In this document: piece after piece, positions 58,942 through 64,000 of the stretch | Layout: every line of letters starts with the position of its first letter | How positions within the stretch are numbered: position 1 is the stretch's first letter | DNA from: Shewanella sp. NFH-SH190041 | GTDB taxonomy: Bacteria > Pseudomonadota > Gammaproteobacteria > Enterobacterales > Shewanellaceae | NCBI RefSeq assembly: GCF_024363255.1 | Contig: NZ_AP026070.1 | Location: 1,116,001 to 1,180,000 of the forward strand | Length of the DNA: 64,000 nucleotides | Direction: 5' to 3' | The notes under the pieces: model-generated | The model's input: only the letters and a program-made list of their open reading frames with translations | Databases searched by the model: none | Told to the model about the DNA's origin: nothing | Position numbers and translations under genes: made by a program

Positions 58942-59271
58942 TTATCTTTTGGTTTTTATTTTTCTAATACAAAATCCGGAATACAGAGTGAACATGAATA
59001 CTGCTAACATGATGCAAAATAGTCTAACCCAATCTTGACCATTATCTAGCCTTTGTAGAATAAAGTTAAAGCCACTAATAGCCCATACGACAAAAGCCAG
59101 TAGGTATAGTGTATATTCCAAAAAAATATTAATTTTTCTGCTCATTAAGAATAAACTAAATGGAACAATACAGCAGATAATTGTCGCGAGATAATGAGCA
59201 CTTCGTAAATAATGTGCACCAATTAGTAAAAATGATATTAAAACGATTAAAAAACGCCACCACATAAACAA
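58942..59271 (-). CDS. Small four-helix membrane protein
   Basis: 109 residues, four predicted membrane segments (FLIVLISFLLIGAHYL, YLATIICCIVPFSLFL, FLEYTLYLLAFVVWAISGF, LFCIMLAVFMFTLYSGF) and a basic tail. No family recognised. It starts 43 bases downstream of the ytfE stop on the same strand, so the two are probably co-transcribed and it may share in the NO response. Confidence 0.65.
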   Translation of the reverse strand: MFMWWRFLIVLISFLLIGAHYLRSAHYLATIICCIVPFSLFLMSRKINIFLEYTLYLLAFVVWAISGFNFILQRLDNGQDWVRLFCIMLAVFMFTLYSGFCIRKIKTKR

Positions 59272-59314
59272 TCCTTATTACAATTAGTTGATGAAGTTTT
59301 GTAGCATACCAAAA

Positions 59315-60010
59315 TTAGTTATTTTGTAATGAGATCGCTTTTGGAAATAAAATATTATTTTCTATGTGGACATGTTTATGTGTGTTAGCTTCAAAATCCG
59401 CTAAGGTGGCATAACATACTTTCCATGTAGTACAGGCATAATCTGGAGCTTGATAATTATCAGTGATATTACTAAGGTTTTTTAAAATATTACCTACAAC
59501 ATCATGTTCTGATTCCATAGCAAATATTGGCTTTTCAATATTTTCACAGCATCCGGTTGCTTTTAATCCATTTTCCAGTGTGATGATACCAGGAAATAAT
59601 ACTTGTTCTTCTTTATCTAAATGGTGAACTAAATCATTACGTAATTCATAAATACAAGCTGCGACCTCATTAATCACTGTGTGTCTTGCGCCATGCGCTT
59701 TTACCATTTTTTGGGCATATTCCACTAAAAGTGGTAGTTTTTCTCTAGTATAGATATGGTGTTTTTCAATGATATAGTCAATTAGATCCGCTGACGTCAT
59801 ATTAGCAAGCGCATTTTCTTGAACACCTTCATTTTGCAAACGCTCTAAGGCAGCTAATACAACGGTTTCGTTTGCAGCAGCTCTCTCAATGGCTGATTTT
59901 AATGTTCGTTGGCCGCCACAGCAAAAATCAATTTTGTTTTCTGTGAAAATATGAGCGGTGCGATAGTCTTTTGCAACTATATCCCCAACTTTAGCTCCAA
60001 GAATACTCAT
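59315..60010 (-). CDS. ytfE: Iron-sulfur cluster repair di-iron protein (YtfE/RIC)
   Basis: 231 residues. The N-terminal ScdA_N domain (KVGDIVAKDYRTAHIFTENKIDFCCGGQRTL, with Cys-Cys at about 30) is followed by a hemerythrin-like four-helix domain with di-iron His and Glu residues (HHIYTREKLP, MVKAHGARH, VHHLDKEEQVLFPGI, MESEHDVVGNIL, NTHKHVHIENNILFPKAI). RIC proteins repair NO- or peroxide-damaged clusters. Three NorR-type sites lie 104-150 bp upstream, so it is probably NO-induced. No sigma-54 box is seen in its leader. Confidence 0.94.
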   Translation of the reverse strand: MSILGAKVGDIVAKDYRTAHIFTENKIDFCCGGQRTLKSAIERAAANETVVLAALERLQNEGVQENALANMTSADLIDYIIEKHHIYTREKLPLLVEYAQKMVKAHGARHTVINEVAACIYELRNDLVHHLDKEEQVLFPGIITLENGLKATGCCENIEKPIFAMESEHDVVGNILKNLSNITDNYQAPDYACTTWKVCYATLADFEANTHKHVHIENNILFPKAISLQNN

Positions 60011-60496
60011 TTTACACTCCTAATTTATAAGTCAGTCAAACAATCTTGCTAATGCAATTAATTTAAAAATTAAGATGGATAAAAACAAGTAAAAATAAGT
60101 TTATTTGTATGGTGTCAAATTGACAATAATATTGTCATTTCAATATATCCAAATGACAATAATAAGGATAATAATTAATTGATTTAAAATTAAAATGCCA
60201 TTTTTTCTACTTTATTTTATTAAGTATTTTATTGATAATACAGATGATATTAATAGAATTACGCTATAAATTTTGAGTGAAATTGTAGAGAAATTCTACA
60301 CAGGATGTGTGTTGGCTATATGTTGTCATAAAGCGGCTTTGATGGTTGTTGTTATGTTATAATGACACTTATTTCCCGCGGAAAGAAACAATTTGAATTA
60401 AAAATAAACAATATTTTAATATTGTACCTAGTTCGACCAAGGTTTGTCTCTGCTCCCTGTTTATCTAAAATTTTACCAATTGATGGAGGAATAAGT
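60011..60496. promoter_or_regulatory. Divergent ytfE/norR control region with NorR-type sites
   Basis: There are 486 AT-rich bases with no gene. GT-N7-AC at 60114-60124 (GTCAAATTGAC) is followed by a 10-bp perfect inverted repeat ATTGTCATTT/AAATGACAAT (60131-60140 and 60151-60160), whose arms are near-matches to the same core. A further GT-N7-AC (GTTATAATGAC, 60356-60366) overlaps a perfect TATAAT at 60358-60363 before norR, suggesting autorepression. The core is the one known for E. coli NorR. Confidence 0.65.
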
Positions 60497-62026
60497 ATGT
60501 TGCTTGCAAGTGATCTGTCTCAACTAGCAATCAACCTAAATCAAGAGGCGTCATGTAAAGATAGATTTAGACGAATGCTAAGTTTGTTGCGGGACTTACT
60601 AGAGTGTGATGCATCAGCATTGATGATTTTTAAAGATCAGCAGTTTATCCCTTTAGCAATGTGTGGATTAGCGGAAGATGTTGTTGGCCGTCACTTTTGT
60701 ATCGCTGAACATCCTAGGTTAAAAGCGATTGCTTTAGCTGATGATATTGTCCGTTTCCCTGCAAATTCTACTTTGCCAGATCCATTTGATGGGTTGATTC
60801 CCAATGAGACTGGAAAGCTCTATATTCATGGCTGTATTGGTTTTCCTTTACGGATAAACCAGCAATTGATTGGTGCTTTAACGATTGATAGTTTTAATGC
60901 AGATGCATTTTCTCGATTTACTGATAATACGCTAAGAACCATTTCATCGATTACAGCCGCGGCTTTGTATAATGCGCTATTAATTGAGCGGCTAGAAAGT
61001 AAACTTGCTAATGGCGATGCTGAAAATGTTTTTGAGAATATGATTACATCCGATACTGAGATTATTGGAGAAAGTCAGCAAATCAGAGCGTTAAAGTCAG
61101 AAATCATGGCCGTATCGGCGTGTGAGTTAAACGTGTTGATACTGGGAGAAACCGGTGTAGGTAAAGAATTAGTCGCTAAAGCTATTCATGGATCCTCAAC
61201 GAGAAAAGATAAGCCACTGATTTATCTAAATTGTGCTGCTTTACCTGAGTCAGTTGCTGAGAGTGAGCTATTTGGTCATATTAAGGGGGCTTTTACTGGT
61301 GCAATCAATAATCGACAGGGAAAATTTGAGTTAGCTGATACCGGCACATTGTTTTTAGATGAAATCGGTGAATTACCGCTCAATTTACAAGCTAAATTAT
61401 TGCGAGTCATTCAGTATGGCGATTTACAGCGGGTTGGTGATGATAAAAACTTAAAAGTTGATGTAAGAATTATTGCGGCAACGAATAAGGATTTGCTTAC
61501 CGAAGTTAATGAAAATCGATTTAGAGCTGATTTGTATCATAGATTGAGTGTTTTTCCTATTATGGTTCCACCATTACGGGAACGGGGTGATGATGTTATT
61601 TTATTAGCCGGATATTTTATTGAAAAGATTAGAATTAAATTGGGTATATCCCATATAAAATTATCATCTACATCGTTAAAAAGCATTATGCATAATGATT
61701 GGTTAGGTAATGTAAGGGAATTGGAAAATGCAATATATCGCGCGGCCATTATGGCCAAATCTGAAGCCAGTTCAAATATTGTTACTATTGAAATAAAGCA
61801 CTTTAATAAGATGTTTCCTTGTCATAAAGAGCTTGATTCAACGATGGATAGCGTTATGGCCGCTTGGAGTGGTGAGCCGTTACGTGAAGCGACAGATAAT
61901 TTTCAGAAAAATATACTGCATGAGGTATTACAAATAAATAAAAATAATTGGTCGGCAACGGCCAGGGATTTAGGCATGAATAGTGGTAATCTGCATCGAT
62001 TAGCGAAAAGATTAAATATCAAATGA
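60497..62026 (+). CDS. norR: Nitric oxide-responsive sigma-54 activator NorR
   Basis: 509 residues from ATG 60497 with GGAGGAA upstream; the open frame from 60362 reaches into the promoter. N-terminal GAF domain with an iron site for NO (residues about 1-180), central AAA+ domain with Walker [17 protein letters not shown] (about 215), GAFTGA sigma-54 contact loop ([18 protein letters not shown]), Walker [25 protein letters not shown], arginine finger region, and a C-terminal Fis-type HTH ([26 protein letters not shown]). Senses NO and activates norB downstream. Confidence 0.95.
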   Translation: MLLASDLSQLAINLNQEASCKDRFRRMLSLLRDLLECDASALMIFKDQQFIPLAMCGLAEDVVGRHFCIAEHPRLKAIALADDIVRFPANSTLPDPFDGLIPNETGKLYIHGCIGFPLRINQQLIGALTIDSFNADAFSRFTDNTLRTISSITAAALYNALLIERLESKLANGDAENVFENMITSDTEIIGESQQIRALKSEIMAVSACELNVLILGETGVGKELVAKAIHGSSTRKDKPLIYLNCAALPESVAESELFGHIKGAFTGAINNRQGKFELADTGTLFLDEIGELPLNLQAKLLRVIQYGDLQRVGDDKNLKVDVRIIAATNKDLLTEVNENRFRADLYHRLSVFPIMVPPLRERGDDVILLAGYFIEKIRIKLGISHIKLSSTSLKSIMHNDWLGNVRELENAIYRAAIMAKSEASSNIVTIEIKHFNKMFPCHKELDSTMDSVMAAWSGEPLREATDNFQKNILHEVLQINKNNWSATARDLGMNSGNLHRLAKRLNIK

Positions 62027-62062
62027 TAATTTAATTTAGACAATGATTTAACGATATTATTC

Positions 62063-62079
62063 AGTGTCATAATGACACT
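62063..62079 (+). promoter_or_regulatory. NorR-type palindromic site before norB
   Basis: A 17-bp perfect palindrome, AGTGTCATAATGACACT, contains the GT-N7-AC core (62066-62076). It lies about 88 bp before the -24 box of the norB promoter, a suitable enhancer distance for NorR. Confidence 0.75.
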
Positions 62080-62162
62080 ATGTTGTTTTTTAGAGGTATT
62101 TCAGATTGATTTCCCGGTATACAGAAAAAATATAAGCTATTGTTATTTAAAGAAAATCTTTT

Positions 62163-62178
62163 TGGCATGCAAATTGTA
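62163..62178 (+). promoter_or_regulatory. Sigma-54 promoter of norB
   Basis: TGGCAT, five bases, then TTGTA: GG and GT are ten bases apart, against the consensus TGGCAC-N5-TTGCA. One change in each box. It lies 37 bases before the norB start, and the activator gene is adjacent. Confidence 0.75.
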
Positions 62179-62214
62179 TCTGTGACGATACAATTCGGTT
62201 TTAGATTTCTTTTA

Positions 62215-64000
62215 ATGACTAAACAAAAACGACTATTTGGGATATTGATTTTAGTTTGCCTAATTTCATTCACTGTTTTATTGAGTTTGGGCAGTCAAAT
62301 TTATCGCGAAGCTCCCCCGATACCTACTCGGGTTGTTGATGTTTCCGGTAACCTGATTTTTAATCATGATGATATCTACCAGGGCGAGATGGTTTGGCGC
62401 TCTATGGGTGGACACCAATTAGGTTCCATATGGGGCCATGGTGCTTATGTTGCACCTGATTGGACGGCAGATTGGTTACACAGGATCAGTCAGGCAATGT
62501 TACATGGGATGGCCAAACAGCAGTTTGGCCTTGAATATGATGCATTGACTTCACCACAGCAGGCTTTATTAGAAAAAGCCCTGCAGCAAGAGTTAAAAAC
62601 CAATACTTTTGACCCTGATACCGGCACGATTACAGTGTCAGTATTGCGGGGACAGGCGATTAAAGCATTACAGCAACATTATGAAAAACTATTCGGTAAT
62701 GATCCGTCGTTGCATCAATTGCGTGACGATTATGCCATGAAGGACAATACAGTTGCTGCTGCCGAACACCGTAAACTCTTACCAGCGTTTTTCTTCTGGA
62801 GTGCTTGGGCTGCAGTCACCCAGCGTCCGGGGGAAAATTATACCTATACCAATAATTGGCCCTATGATCCTGTTATTGGCAATGTGCCGACGCCGGATAA
62901 TGTGATTTGGTCCATTATGAGTGTGGTGGTATTACTGGCTGGTATTGGTGCATTGACTTGGTACTATGCCTCACAGAAACATGAACCTTTACCTCAGCCA
63001 CCTGCAGAGGACCCACTGTTTGGTGGTAAGTTAACGCCATCACAAAAGGCGGTTGGTAAATATTTCCTTACCGCAATAGGCTTGTTTCTGCTGCAAATTG
63101 TGCTTGGCGGCGTTACTGCGCATTATGCCGTTGAAGGCCAAGCCTTTTATGGTATTCCTCTCGCTAAAATTCTGCCTTATTCCTTAACCCGGACTTGGCA
63201 TACGCAACTGGCGGTATTCTGGATTGCAACCATCTGGCTGGCGACCGGGTTATTTATTGCCTCATCTTTATCTGGCCATGAACCTAAATATCAGAAATTG
63301 GGCGTTAATGTGCTCTGGGTGGCTTTGCTGATCGTTGTATTGGGTTCTATGGCGGGGGAATGGTTTGCAGTACAGCAGTATTTCAATCTTGATTTGAGCT
63401 ATTTTATCGGCCATCAAGGACAGGAATATATCGATTTGGGCCGTATTTGGCAGATCCTGCTGTTTGCTGGATTATTAATTTGGCTAACGTTGGTAACCCG
63501 AGCAATTAAACCTATCTTAGGTAAGCAGACCGAAATGTCACCGGTTATTTGGGTGCTTTATGCCTCTTGTGTGGCAATTGGGCTGTTTTACGGTGTGGGA
63601 TTATTCCAAGGTAAGCATACTAACCTGGCAATGGCGGAATACTGGCGTTGGTGGGTGGTGCACCTTTGGGTTGAAGGTTTCTTTGAAACCTTTGCGACAG
63701 CGGTTATTTCCTTGATGTTTGTCCGTTTGCAATTGGTTCGGGCGAAAATAGCTAACTTAGCCGTGGTATTTACTACGATTGTCTTTTTGACTGGTGGTTT
63801 GATTGGTACTTTACATCATTTGTATTTTACTGGTACGCCAACATCGGTAATTGCTTGGGGAGCGGTATTCTCCGCCCTTGAAGTGGTTCCTTTGGCATTG
63901 ATTGGTTTTGAAGCGGTAGACAGTTATCGGATGCGAAACCATACCCATTGGATGAAGCGTTATAAGTGGGCGATCTTATTTTTTGTCGCCACGGCATTTT
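62215..64000 (+). CDS. norB: Quinol-dependent nitric oxide reductase, partial (3' end outside window)
   Basis: At least 595 codons, cut by the window end; the usual length is about 750-760. The start is ATG 62215 (MTKQKRLFGILILVCLISF), with no other in-frame start nearby. After TM1 comes a periplasmic domain (PIPTRVVDVSGNLIFNHDDIYQGEMVWRSMGGHQLGSIWGHGAYVAPDWTADWLHR) as in qNor/NorZ, then TM helices with the heme and iron histidines (SRTWHTQLAVFWIATIWLATGLF, EYWRWWVVHLWVEGFFETFATA, GTLHHLYFTGTP). It reduces NO to N2O with electrons from quinol; no separate NorC needed. Expressed from the sigma-54/NorR promoter. Confidence 0.93.
   Translation, partial: MTKQKRLFGILILVCLISFTVLLSLGSQIYREAPPIPTRVVDVSGNLIFNHDDIYQGEMVWRSMGGHQLGSIWGHGAYVAPDWTADWLHRISQAMLHGMAKQQFGLEYDALTSPQQALLEKALQQELKTNTFDPDTGTITVSVLRGQAIKALQQHYEKLFGNDPSLHQLRDDYAMKDNTVAAAEHRKLLPAFFFWSAWAAVTQRPGENYTYTNNWPYDPVIGNVPTPDNVIWSIMSVVVLLAGIGALTWYYASQKHEPLPQPPAEDPLFGGKLTPSQKAVGKYFLTAIGLFLLQIVLGGVTAHYAVEGQAFYGIPLAKILPYSLTRTWHTQLAVFWIATIWLATGLFIASSLSGHEPKYQKLGVNVLWVALLIVVLGSMAGEWFAVQQYFNLDLSYFIGHQGQEYIDLGRIWQILLFAGLLIWLTLVTRAIKPILGKQTEMSPVIWVLYASCVAIGLFYGVGLFQGKHTNLAMAEYWRWWVVHLWVEGFFETFATAVISLMFVRLQLVRAKIANLAVVFTTIVFLTGGLIGTLHHLYFTGTPTSVIAWGAVFSALEVVPLALIGFEAVDSYRMRNHTHWMKRYKWAILFFVATAF

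Noticed and set aside
60011..60110. Sigma-54 promoter for ytfE on the minus strand
   Set aside because: No GG-N10-GC arrangement found between the NorR-type sites and the start.
62067..62273. 68-codon minus-strand frame over the norB promoter
   Set aside because: It covers the NorR and sigma-54 sites and the norB start and has no ribosome site.

Overview
The window reads as a chromosomal segment of a gammaproteobacterium, most likely a Shewanella or close relative. The support is gene content and order: metK divergent from tkt-epd-pgk-fba, srmB next to trmN6, xerD-dsbC-recJ, a potFGHI operon followed by a gabD-type dehydrogenase, an nhaD antiporter, and several degenerate c-di-GMP proteins. 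This is inferred from memory of gene orders; no database was searched. I see no rRNA, tRNA, CRISPR array, prophage or complete insertion sequence.

Layout. 0-6.5 kb: a dicarboxylate/amino-acid symporter behind a structured leader, a META-domain lipoprotein, a degenerate GGDEF protein, an acetyltransferase-like protein, and a PTS-EIIC/EAL fusion coupled to a small unknown gene. 6.7-14 kb: metK with a MetJ-like operator, facing the central carbon block tkt, epd, pgk, fba. 14-22 kb: a YdiY-like outer-membrane protein, NhaD, a ToxR/CadC-type regulator with a FidL-like partner, a WGR/beta-propeller protein, a MITE-like element and an unknown membrane protein. 21.8-31.6 kb (minus strand): a PAS/degenerate GGDEF sensor, a TatD-linked radical SAM protein, an RND efflux pair, srmB and trmN6. 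32-40 kb: brnQ, xerD, dsbC, recJ, a LysR regulator, an AhpD-like protein and a MOT1-type molybdate transporter.

40.7-50.6 kb is the most interesting accessory block. It holds a DUF523/DUF1722 gene, photolyase, an SnoaL-like protein, an SDR, a COG2907-type flavoprotein, a DUF1365 protein, a CFA-like methyltransferase, a DUF2878 protein, a chalcone-isomerase-like protein and a DUF3833 lipoprotein. Most junctions are 4-bp ATGA overlaps. Both leading genes (40701 and 47590) carry the same promoter-like sequence, TGATCC-N18-TATTG. This resembles the ECF sigma (RpoE/ChrR) promoters of the singlet-oxygen response, so the block is probably a photo-oxidative stress and membrane-lipid-modification regulon. 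Its sigma and anti-sigma genes are not in the window.

51.9-57.6 kb: potFGHI polyamine uptake and a succinate-semialdehyde-type dehydrogenase, probably a polyamine/GABA use locus. 57.6-64 kb: a visibly AT-richer nitric oxide island with a cytoplasmic-type chemoreceptor, a small membrane protein, a YtfE/RIC di-iron repair protein, NorR, and a quinol-type nitric oxide reductase gene cut by the window end. Palindromic GT-N7-AC NorR-type sites lie upstream of ytfE, norR and norB, and norB has a sigma-54-type -24/-12 promoter.
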